Both the position numbers and the translations under genes were made by a program. DNA of 64,000 bases from positions 78,324 to 142,323 of the forward strand of contig CAJQUW010009220.1 of assembly GCA_907163375.1 (NCBI GenBank), read 5' to 3'. The DNA is from Prostheceraeus crozeri (taxonomy: Eukaryota; Platyhelminthes; Polycladida; Euryleptidae). A model generated the notes under the pieces. The model worked only from the letters and a program-made list of their open reading frames with translations, did not search any database and was not told the origin of the DNA. Positions 55,380-64,000 of this stretch are shown here, in pieces. Within the stretch, counting starts at the first letter, position 1; each line of letters opens with the position of its first letter.

Positions 55380-56025
55380 CTTTTATGATTTTTTCGGTGT
55401 CCGGGTTTTCGGTGTCCTAGAACGGTCATGATTTTGGCGGGGGTGAAAATTGTAATTCTCAAATTTGAGATTCTTAACTTTTATAATTTTTAGTGTCCTG
55501 GAACGGTCATGATTTTGGGGGTGAAAATCGAACCGAAGGTTCTAGGGCTTTCCTATATCCCGCCGATTGTAATTAATTCTCATAAAAAACTCAAATTTGC
55601 AGATTTTGAAAAAATATGAAAATTGGGTATTTTTTTAAAAAAAACAAAACGCATCATAGCCCAAATCGGAGCGATCAGCTGCCCCTCTGGCTTTTATTAG
55701 CGCTTTAAATGCGCTTTAGCGCTTTAGAGCCGATTTAATTATGAATTTTTTAATTATGAATTTAGGTCTTCATAATCCTGAATTCTAGAAAAAAGGGTTC
55801 CATAAAATTCATGAATCGGCTTCTCTTAAGCCCCAAGAAGTTAGCTTCGCTCCGATTTATGTCGTTTTTAAAAGTACCATTTTTGAAAAAAATGGTACTT
55901 TTTGAATGAACCAAATTCATGAATTTAGGTCTTAAAAACCTGAAAAAGGGTCTAAATTCATGAATTTATGTCGTTTTTAAAGATACTATTTTTTTTGATT
56001 TTATGGTGTCCTGGAACGGTCTTTT
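55380..56025. repeat. Short repeats with GTGTCCTGGAACGGTC
   Basis: GTGTCCTRGAACGGTC occurs near 55412, 55493 and 56006, preceded by AACTTTTATGATTTTT-like sequence. ATTCATGAATTT palindromes occur several times between. Possibly a decayed minisatellite or remnants of another mobile element. Confidence 0.4.
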
Positions 56026-58643
56026 ATCCATTACTTGGAGTCGCTCGCCCATGCTGGCAATAAAAGCAAAATTTTTGATGGCGCTTTCCCACGGGAGTGA
56101 ATTTTTGAAGAACGTGGACACATGGGACATCTTGCTGATCGACGGAGACTCGTGGACGTGTTATTGGGTCCTATTTTTGCTGTCGATTGAAAATCTTGGT
56201 AGAAACGACTAATGCGTTTGCCAAGTCCATTTGAACGATGCAGTGCTTCTGCAGTTGGTACATCATTCAGAGTTATCAATGTGACATTTGATGTTGCTCA
56301 AAAAATCATGCATGATTTTACGATGCACTTGATGAAGTTGACCATGGTCCCCAGGAAGGTGGAGTGCGCTTTTAAACAGCACGATCGATACAAAATTGAA
56401 TTCTCCAACTGAGTGTGGAATAGACCAGTTCATGTTAGAAATATGCAATTATTCATTGCACTTGCCGACTGGGGTGCTCGTAATCACAAATGGGTTCTTC
56501 ACATATATTTCTATTCAATTCATTTCTGGATCGATCATGCGGTTCAAAAAAATGAATTTCACTACAACCTGACGCGCCATTACGTTTTCATCAATTGCAT
56601 GGTAAATCATATCTGATTTGCATGCTAGAACTACCTGAAATCCACATATCCCGCTGGGAACAATGCTCACTATTCGCTGGCTTTTTAGTGAGCGAGCAAG
56701 CGATGTCTTAGCTAGCGACAATGCAGTTTGCGAGTAGATGGCTATTGGTAAACCGAATTTTGCTTACTTTTTGTCGCTGGCCAATAGATAGCTATTTGGC
56801 ACAAACTGAAATTCGCCAGCTTCTTGTCACTGATTAATAGATCGCTATTGGTAAAGCCAATGTTGCTAACTTTTATCACCAGCTATAGCCTACATCCCTT
56901 TGTTTAAACACATTCTGTTGTTTGAGTCGCATAGATGGTTAGAGCAAAATGCAAATAGTGTACGTTGGCGCTAAGCTTGTAATCGAAATGCAGATTCATT
57001 TTAGTTATTCTCATTAATTCTTGATGTCATCAGAGAGTTAATTAGAGTGTGATTCCACCGTATTCTATAGCCTATATTTTGTAGTGAAACATATAGAAAT
57101 TCCGTTTAGCATGTCGTCATCTGTCCTTAAAGATCAGTGTTCAGAAATCCATTATTGATGGTCTAATCCAATTGAAAACCGAAGTAGACAGCTATTCAAT
57201 ACAATAATGAAGCATTGTAACTGAACTGAAATGTCGAAAAAATGAACTGAACCAGTGTGTCGAATAATGAAAATGCGCTCATAAGAGCGACTTTATCCTG
57301 CTTGCAAGTCAGTGCAGATGACAGTGATTCACAATACTTTAATGATTTTATGTTTCAATCAAGTTTCTTAAATTATGTAAAATAAATCTCTACCAAACAT
57401 GTATCGGACAGCAAACTTGCATTGCAACTTAGTCACTGAGCAATTACGTGTAGGTTTGTCGAGCATCCCAACAGAGGATTGTTTTTCTTCCTACGCACGC
57501 CTCCCGTCTAATCAGACAGTCACTGTGTGACGTCAACTGGCCATTATTCACACACCGAGCGCAGCGCAGGGTGTAACAGTAGGCTATACTCGATTCCCTG
57601 TCGTTATGACAATGCCACTACAACCCGACAAGGCTGTCTGCTAACAGGTTGGACTTCCTGCGCTCATTCGAACAATTGCCTGCCCGACATCGTGTCAATT
57701 ATTAAGTGCGCATCAAGTTGTGAGATCTCTGGTGTCGTGCCTACGCGGCTTGGTCAACTGTGATTCTGATAAACCACTTCGAACGTATAGGATCAAGGCT
57801 GTGCAAATCAATGACTGTGTGTGTCAATTAAATTCCCTTCCTCATGACTGCGGAAAAAGACAACGGTTGAATTGAAGCCATGTGAAAATGGGTTGTGAGT
57901 CGTTTCACTTTCTTGTCACATTATGAAACCCGCTTTAGTTTTAGAAAAATAGGTTATTTTCCTATTGTAGTGACTAACGTAATAGCTATACACACCTTTG
58001 CTGTAGACTATGAATCTCTGCAACTTAAACTTAATAACGAGATATGCACATTATATACAATCTATGAACCAAAACGGATAACATTGTAGTAAGTTAAACG
58101 TTAAAAACGTGTTATAAATGACAGCATGTTGAAACGTCGACGGATCGGGCTTTGATATTATCTCAAAGTATTTCAATCCTGCAATCGTCTCAATAAAATT
58201 ATGTGCACCTTAATCATCTTGCATTGATTTTGATTACATGAAATCAGATGGACAACTGCCAATCGAATTAAACCATCATGCTTATAATTTATGCCATTGA
58301 AATTTTCCACCGTTTGTCTTTAGGCTGATTTCAGTTAATAGAGAAATTATAATGTTGCGAAAATCTTAAAGTTATCGAATTTTTCGTTAAAACGACAAAT
58401 GCTCCAACGATAGAATTCTTTTTGTAGGATTATTCATACTAAAAACCTTTTACTTTTAAATGTGTAAAATTTGTAGAAATGAATTATCTTTTTCTTCATT
58501 TTGTAACAGTGGCTAAATATGACTGTTAATTTGCTTTCAGCTTTTTGGTATATGATATCAGATTGCACAAATTTCGCATTGACGTTCATGCCTAAACGGT
58601 TTTTTTAAAGACTCTGGTATAAACATTTTATTGTACATTCCAG
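56026..58643. other. Non-coding stretch
   Basis: No supported gene. Short frames at 56003-56616 and 57527-57763 lack splice or promoter support. Blocks with GCTATTGGTAAA and TTCGCTGGC recur at 56660-56880. Confidence 0.3.
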
Positions 58644-58679
58644 ACCGCAATCGCTGCCCAAAAAAATTAAATATCAAAT

Positions 58680-58750
58680 ATGGACGCGGGCTTACCAAAC
58701 CAGTCAATGAGCATCGACGGGAGAGAGAAATTGGCGACCATTTTGCAGAG
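58680..58750 (+). CDS. First coding exon of a plus-strand host gene
   Basis: Acceptor ATTCCAG ends at 58643, then 36 nt of leader, ATG at 58680, and a donor AGAG/GTAAGT at 58750. Its 23 codons plus two bases (MDAGLPNQSMSIDGREKLAT) join in phase to the exon at 59029. The upstream non-coding exon is not identified. No family recognised. Confidence 0.5.
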
Positions 58751-59028
58751 GTAAGTTCTAAATTTCTGATATGAATGCAATTTTTATGTGAGTTCTCAGT
58801 TTGTCACTGCCTCCGAATGTATTGAGTATAGCAGCATTGAGTCATTCTGCTTTTAGTACCTGGTGCGTTTCGTGGCAAGAAGACAGTGATCATCAGTATA
58901 GTTTATTATACGTGTGGCCTAAATATTGCATGAAAATAATCAGTGAAAAAGGTAAGCAGTGCGAAATGTTCATTTATAAATTGTAATTTTGCATGTAAAT
59001 AAAAAGGCTCCATTATTTTGCATTTTAG

Positions 59029-59128
59029 ACACGAACCGCTGGTCTACAGGAATTTTAACCAGCTCATTGCGTCTTCATGGAATGGAAGCAACTTTGAACT
59101 TCTGCAAGCCTACAATTGTTTAGCAGAG
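59029..59128 (+). CDS. Second coding exon of the plus-strand host gene
   Basis: Acceptor TGCATTTTAG and donor GAG/GTGAGT bound 100 nt. With the two bases of the previous exon it reads on as a helical segment (YRNFNQLIASSWNGSNFELL) ending in phase 0. No further exon is recognisable before the virus-like copy at 59.6 kb, so the gene may be interrupted by it or have a long intron. Confidence 0.5.
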
Positions 59129-59669
59129 GTGAGTCCCCACATCTTTTGTCACTGTCTCCGAATGTTATGGTTTTGACAGTTCTACATACACTACTGTTGA
59201 TCCATGAGCATTTCGTGGCAGTATGACGTTGAGCAGCATGTTTTTGAATTATGTTAGATGTGTAAGTAGGTCTACAGGAAGTCAACGAACTAGGCTTCAT
59301 ACATGCTAATAGGGTACAGCGAATATCAAGCGAGCAGCTAGCTTTTCAATGAAGCAAGCGATTAGCGCGCTTCATTAGCATTCGAAAAGCATCGCCAATC
59401 GCGAGCGAACAGCAGCGTTTTTGCTCCTAAATTAGCAAGCTTTTCGCCAGCATTTTGCGAGACAAAACGGAAGCTATTCGCTCGAGATATGTGCCAGCTA
59501 ATCGCGAGCTTTTTTCCAGCGGGAAGGAAATAATGCATAGCTCATTATGGTTTGATGAATAGTTTTTATCTATAACAAAAAAACAATTAATCAGTGTAAA
59601 CTTGGAGGCTAAAAACAGTAGTAAGTAAAACTCCACTTCTGGACCGCGCAAGATGGCCGCCGTCGCTGA

Positions 59670-59830
59670 CGTCCCCCCCCTCTGGAACGGCAGAGTGTCG
59701 TGGTCGGCCGCCGTGGGGCTTTGAGTCTGACGTCCCCCCCCTCTGGAACGACAGAGTGTCGTTCGTGGTGTGCCGGCCAAGTGCGTCGCCAGGTTCGCTG
59801 ACGTCCCCCCCCTCTGGCCGGCCGTCGTAT
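59670..59830. repeat. Outer C-tract/hairpin units of the second copy
   Basis: Three C runs of 7-8, two followed by CTCTGGAACGGCAGAG-type hairpins and one by CTCTGGCCGGCCG. C runs are shorter than in the palindrome, as expected for an older copy. Confidence 0.6.
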
Positions 59831-60039
59831 AGCGCGCGGTGATGGTGATGTGCTGTCGAGGTTGGCGTGGTGTGCCGGCCAGGTTGGCCTGGTGTGCCGG
59901 CCAGGTTGGAGGTGGACTGTTTGTAGCTTCACCTGAAAAAATCCTAAGTGTCAGAGTGGCTTTGTATGGGTAAAATTTTGAAAATTTTCCAAAGTGTGTC
60001 ATTTCGACCTGGGACCTTCACCAAACATTTTTCATCAAA

Positions 60040-60940
60040 TTTCACGGACCCCCCCCCCCCCGACAGCAATCTTCTAACTTTGCTGGTTCTAGTGAACGGA
60101 TTTTGTCTTACAGCTACTCGTTTGAAAGAGGAGAAAAAACTGCTCGACGCCATTTTTGCCGCGAGTCAATCGGACCAGCCGTTCAAAAGTTAGAGCTGTT
60201 ACAAGATTTTAGGTCGGAGCTCGCTCACCTGAAAAAATCCTAAGTGTCAGAGTGGCTTTGTATGGGTAAAATTTTGAAAATCTTCCAAAGTGTGTCATTT
60301 CGACCTGGGACCTTCACCAAAACATTTTTCATCAAATTTCACGGACCCCCCCCCCGACAGCAATCTTCTAACTTTGGTTCTAGTGCACGGATTTTGTCTT
60401 ACAGCTACTCGTTTGAAAGAGGAGAAAAAACTGCTCGACGCCATTTTTGCCGCGAGTCAATCGGACCAGCCGTTCAAAAGTTAGAGCTGTTACAAGATTT
60501 TAGGTCGGAGCTCGCTCACCTGCAAAAATCCTAAGTGTCAGAGTGGCTTTGTATGGGTAAAATTTTGAAAATTTTCCAAAGTGTGTCATTTCGACCTGGG
60601 ACCTTCACCAAAACAATTTTCATCAAATTTCACTGACCTCCCCCCCTCGGGAGAGCTAGCTTCGATCTTGGCTTCTAGAGGACGGATTTTGTCGTGCAAT
60701 AGCTCGTTTAAAAGCTAAGAGTGAGACAAATTCAGTGAAAGAAACGGCTTGTTCATATCTGTCTTCGTTTAGGTGTGAGACGCCATTTAAGATTTTAGGT
60801 CGGAGCTCGCTCACCTGAAAAAATCCTAAGTGTCAGAGTTGCTTTGTATGGGTAAAATATTGAAAATTTTCCAAAGTGTGTCATTTCGACCTGGGACCGT
60901 CACCAAAACATTTTTCATCAAATTTCTCTGAACGAGGGGG
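60040..60940. repeat. 300-bp C-tract units of the second copy
   Basis: Three diverged units in the order type 2, type 2, type 1, with C tracts of about 13, 9 and 6. Frames such as 60244-60534 are repeat products. Confidence 0.65.
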
Positions 60941-61237
60941 GGAAATTTGAGGTCTGTGAAATTTGATGAAAATGTTTTGGTAAAGGTCCCAGGTCGAAAT
61001 TAGGAAGTTTTAAATTTTTCAAAATTTTCACCACACTGGAGCTCTCACACTTAGGAATTTTTTCACTTGTGGCATGTTACATGGACATGTGCTGACGGAC
61101 CAACTTCCCGTGGTCATATGAGAATGGTGCAGGTGTCATATGATAGAGAATGATGAGACGAATCGTTTGCAACAAACCGCATATCGCTACGATGAATACT
61201 TTCGGAGATAGAGCCATTTTAAGTTTTCTTCCGAGCA

Positions 61238-61245
61238 TATATAAA
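61238..61245 (+). promoter_or_regulatory. TATA box of the degraded gene A
   Basis: TATATAAA is followed 41 bp later by the donor at 61287 as in both arms; the leader intron ends at 61849 and holds one conserved element. Confidence 0.55.
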
Positions 61246-61868
61246 CCCCCGACAACGTAAGTCTGATCACTTCATCGAAAGACGAGGTAAGCGACGGTCG
61301 TCGCTCTGAGCTCCCGATATCGGGTGTTTCAAAGGACTCTATCTTTTGAAGTAGGCAAGCTATCTTCTTACTTCAAAGTTTTTGTGATAGAGTTTGATAG
61401 TGTCTTTACTACTGATAAATTTTTTTAAAAGTAGTATGAGTAGTAAAATGCGGAATTTTTTAAAAATTCTTAATTTTCAGTTTTTTCAAAGTTTTAACAT
61501 GTAGACTAAGGTTTTCAAGTATGCTGAGTTCAAATCTGCTATCAAATTTGAAATTTAACTAAGTCTAAGGCAGCTTTGAGGGGTTAGATCTCAGCTACTG
61601 ATCACTACCTTTGACTCGGCGTTGTTGTTACCACTTCGGGGCAGTGACAATGATGTCTTCAGCTGTAAATAGCGGGTATCGGGGAAGATCTCTCACTTCC
61701 CTAGTGATCAGTACAAGGCCTTCGGGCTGTCGACGGGATCGAGTGCCACTCACTACACTCAAATCTATCATTCCTGACTAAGTGTAATGCTTTAGGAATA
61801 TGACTATACTACATGATTCCAAACTTATACAAATTTCATTATCTTACAGTTAACAAGAAATCTCAGGC

Positions 61869-63038
61869 ATGGCAAATGACAAGAATAGAAAATATCATAT
61901 CAAAATGTGTGTGTGCGGTCGAATAAATCGCAGTGCGGACGCCAAGACGCATGTCAAGAAGGCGGGCACCGACCACATGATTATCCTGAATAGGGTTGCG
62001 CGTGTGAAGTGTAGAGTGTTGAAGGGTGATGAGGATAAGGCGCGTTTCTACAGAGTGGATGCTGACTGTAGTGGAGGTTTGGTGAGTGACTTGAGATTCA
62101 CGCAGTTGATTGTGGAAGAGAGGGAGCGAATGTTGGCGATAGAGCGAGAGGGCAAGGTTGAGAATGTTGTTGAGAATGATGAGTTGGCGAGAGCAGTTGC
62201 GTCGTTGGAGGCTGAGATTGAGCAAAAGAGAGTGCTTGAGAGTGATGATGAGGATGATGTGGATTTAGATAGGGAGCGTGTGAGGAAGCGTGTGAGGAAG
62301 TTGAGCTCTTCGTCGTCGGAGGTGTCAAACATTGTCATCACCGACCCCCCGAAGAGCTCATCTTCCCCAAAAGTGAAGAGTGGTGGGATACGTAAGCAGT
62401 CGGCGAGGTGGTTGAAGGATGAAGAGAAGAGGCATGTTTCGCAGCAGATGGCGCATGATTTGTTGGTGAATAAGTATGAGAGTTTGAAGAAGGTGAAGGA
62501 TGAAGTTGTGAAGGAGTTGGATGAGTTGAAAAAGAAGGAACTGAAGTCGAAGGAGATAGCGGATGAGAATATTAGAATGAGGCCGTAGTGTGACTGATTT
62601 GAAGAATAAGACGCGAGAGTTGGAAGAGAAGAATGATGAGTGTGAGAAGAGGGCGAGTGCTGCGGAGAGAAGAATGAGAGATGTAGAAGCGAAGTTTGAG
62701 GAGATGATGAAGGAGATGAGTGTGTTGAGAGCGAGGAATGTTGAGTTGGAGAGGACTGTGGCTCGGCGGGGTGATGAGAGACAGGCGTTTGAGAAGTTGG
62801 AGCGCATGAGGGATGAGTGGGAACGTGTGAATGAGGATCGTTTGTTTGATTTCCACATCACTTTTCGGGATAATCATTTGGACGGCCGAAGTACTCGTAA
62901 ATCAAAGTCTCGACGAATCCTATAATATGTTATAACGGCCATCGACGAAAAAAATGTCTCCATGCCAGCCACGAGAATGCGCGGCACTTGCACAAATTCT
63001 CGATTCGGAAGCGCGCGAGACTGCCAAAGGATGGCTAA
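61869..63038 (+). pseudogene. Gene A, degraded copy
   Basis: It is similar to the right-arm version (ANDKNRKYHIK start, zinc sites, KVENVVEN instead of longer repeats). An inserted base near 62583 shifts the frame to a stop; the next frame continues the coiled coil to about 62890. There a second shift follows and the C-terminal Cys/His cluster is scattered over frames. Not functional as read. Confidence 0.75.
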
Positions 63039-63141
63039 CTTGAGTAAGTGAAAAATAATAAGATAGTATAGCCTTATTCTAATACATTATCTATTTTCAT
63101 TGCAGATCTTTGCCCGCCTTCACCACCCCATTCACGACACT

Positions 63142-63282
63142 CCCGAGATACGAAGCCATCGGCTCTCTTAAGGGCCACCTAGGGCAAGACATGATAGAAC
63201 CTCCACGCGGTTTGCCCTGAGGCAGTCTTCGTGACTGGCGAATACTATCATTAAGTTGAATCTGCTATCAGTCAACTTGAAC
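63142..63282. repeat. Element R with small indels (second copy)
   Basis: Differs from other R copies by several single-base insertions and deletions, but keeps the terminal AAGTTGA/TCAACTT inverted repeat. It is followed 20 bp later by a TATATAAA box. Confidence 0.65.
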
Positions 63283-63302
63283 GTTGCGTCGCGTTAGAGG
63301 GG

Positions 63303-63310
63303 TATATAAA
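63303..63310 (+). promoter_or_regulatory. TATA box of the 63342 gene
   Basis: TATATAAA, 31 bp before the ATG, directly downstream of element R. Confidence 0.55.
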
Positions 63311-63341
63311 CCACTGCCTTCCATTTCATTTCATTTCAATC

Positions 63342-63650
63342 ATGCAGACGCCGAACAGTCAAGTCAGCTCTCCTCGCGGACCGCAGTTAAGGCCGCGAAA
63401 TTTATTTGAGGAGTTTGTCAGGCTAGAGGAGCAAGACAGAGTCCACAACAATCTTGCTCGGATTGGCAATCCGATGACAGCAACTGTTGTCAATCCAACG
63501 GAATGGCGCTACATTCCACTTTTTAGCCATGTACCAGTTAGTGTGGAAGTCGACAGTGCTACTCAAAGAGGAGAGTCAAAGACTCTCTCAGCAGAATTGG
63601 TAGGGTGTAAGATGACGTTACTCCCGAGAACGAACCACCGGCTCTCTTAA
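63342..63650 (+). CDS. Truncated C/H-family-like gene running into element R
   Basis: The 102-codon frame has a polar N-terminus with a charged helix (FEEFVRLEEQDR). Then comes TEWRYIPLFSHVPVSVEVDS, which recalls the YRDIPLFAGDVILS opening of genes C and H. The last ten codons and the stop are made by element R, so the gene appears truncated by it. It has no equivalent in the palindrome. Its function is unknown and it may be dead. Confidence 0.45.
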   Translation: MQTPNSQVSSPRGPQLRPRNLFEEFVRLEEQDRVHNNLARIGNPMTATVVNPTEWRYIPLFSHVPVSVEVDSATQRGESKTLSAELVGCKMTLLPRTNHRLS

Positions 63651-63760
63651 GGGCCACCATGGGGCAAGATTTGATAGAACCTCCTCGCGGTTTGCCCTGG
63701 GCAGTCTTCGGACTGGCGAATACTATCATTAAGTTGAATCTGCTATCAGTCAACTTGAAC
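63622..63760. repeat. Element R, extra copy
   Basis: Nearly identical to the palindrome copies, with CCATGG. Followed by the gene B promoter (TATATAAG at 63829-63836). Confidence 0.7.
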
Positions 63761-63876
63761 TTTATGCAGTCGATTGCTATCCCTGAAGCATTCTGATTCG
63801 CTGTTGAGCAAATCATTGTTGAAAACCCTATATAAGCCAGAAGATTGTAGCGCGTCTCATTCAATTTGAAGTCACG

Positions 63877-64000
63877 ATGTAAGCGACATCAGCCAACAGC
63901 ATTCCCGTCTTCATCGATGAAGACAACGACATTCCGAGTTCGTCAATCCTCGACGAGTGGCGATGAAGAGGATGATAAGAAGGGGAAGATCGAGAAGATT
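63877..64000 (+). pseudogene. Gene B, degraded copy (cut by window end)
   Basis: The start codon is followed directly by TAA where the intact copies have GAA, and an extra G near 63961 shifts the frame. The sequence otherwise follows gene B closely. Confidence 0.7.

Larger units (their letters stand above)
59617..64000 (+). mobile_element. Second, degraded copy of the virus-like terminal region
   Basis: It starts with the same outer edge as the palindrome's right arm (AGTAGTAAG, then AAAACTCCACTTCTGG, GCGCAAGATGGCCGCC), in left-arm orientation. It keeps the order: outer C-tract hairpins, 300-bp units, gene A promoter and leader intron, gene A, element R, gene B. It adds one gene and an extra R, and carries several frameshifts and stops. 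It continues beyond the window. Confidence 0.75.

Noticed and set aside
56650..59525. Possible large TIR transposon with ends CCCGCTGG and CCAGCGGG
   Set aside because: Similarity is limited to about 10 bases plus general GCGAGC content, no target duplication was found, and host exons lie inside.

Overview
The window is animal (metazoan) genomic DNA. Host genes are split into short phase-matched exons by long AT-rich introns, and the introns carry hAT, Mutator-like, Penelope-like and MITE elements. The frequent motif AGGCCTA and the mix of elements suggest a marine invertebrate, possibly a deuterostome. That is an impression only; no gene here identifies the species.

Region 1 (1-25 kb) is mostly intron of one minus-strand host gene. 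Its coding exons can be followed at 24966-24865, 3101-2937 and 543-82, and all junctions are phase 0. Inside it lie two plus-strand transposon-type exons (a tudor/chromo-like tail at 11.2 kb and a SWIM zinc finger at 12.6 kb) and two fold-back elements with perfect 9-bp target duplications (19.3 and 20.1 kb). Region 2 (25.1-30.7 kb) holds a head-to-head pair of Penelope-like 3' ends and an almost complete hAT transposon with TIRs, a BED finger, an intron and a transposase.

Region 3 (31.04-54.28 kb) is the main discovery: a 23-kb palindrome of virus-like sequence, two arms of 11.5-11.8 kb around a 12-nt spacer at 42514-42525. Each arm runs inward from a terminal repeat zone with long C/G homopolymer tracts. 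Next come a spliced gene for a zinc-finger/coiled-coil protein (A), a small acidic protein (B), two paralogous beta-rich proteins (C and H), a small charged protein (E), an acidic Trp-rich protein (D) and two tiny Arg-rich peptides (F and G). F and G look like the adenovirus/adintovirus core peptide pX. Each arm ends in a 2.6-kb array packed with AATAAA. Most small genes have their own TATATAA box, and three share GGGACCC boxes. Genes on both arms point toward the centre. No polymerase, integrase, capsid, ATPase or protease gene is visible, so this looks like the repeated terminal part of a larger dsDNA virus or virus-derived element, here in an endogenous setting. In the left arm, C and D each have one 1-bp homopolymer deletion; the right copies are open.

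Region 4 (54.3-59.6 kb) has an AT-rich block with a coiled-coil/membrane protein gene broken by one A-run frameshift, a zone of short repeats, and two exons of a plus-strand host gene. Region 5 (59.6-64 kb) is a second, older, degraded copy of the virus-like terminal region in the left-arm orientation, with pseudogenised A and B and an extra truncated gene; it runs off the window.

All calls were made by eye without searches. Family names rest on motifs and on remembered family features.
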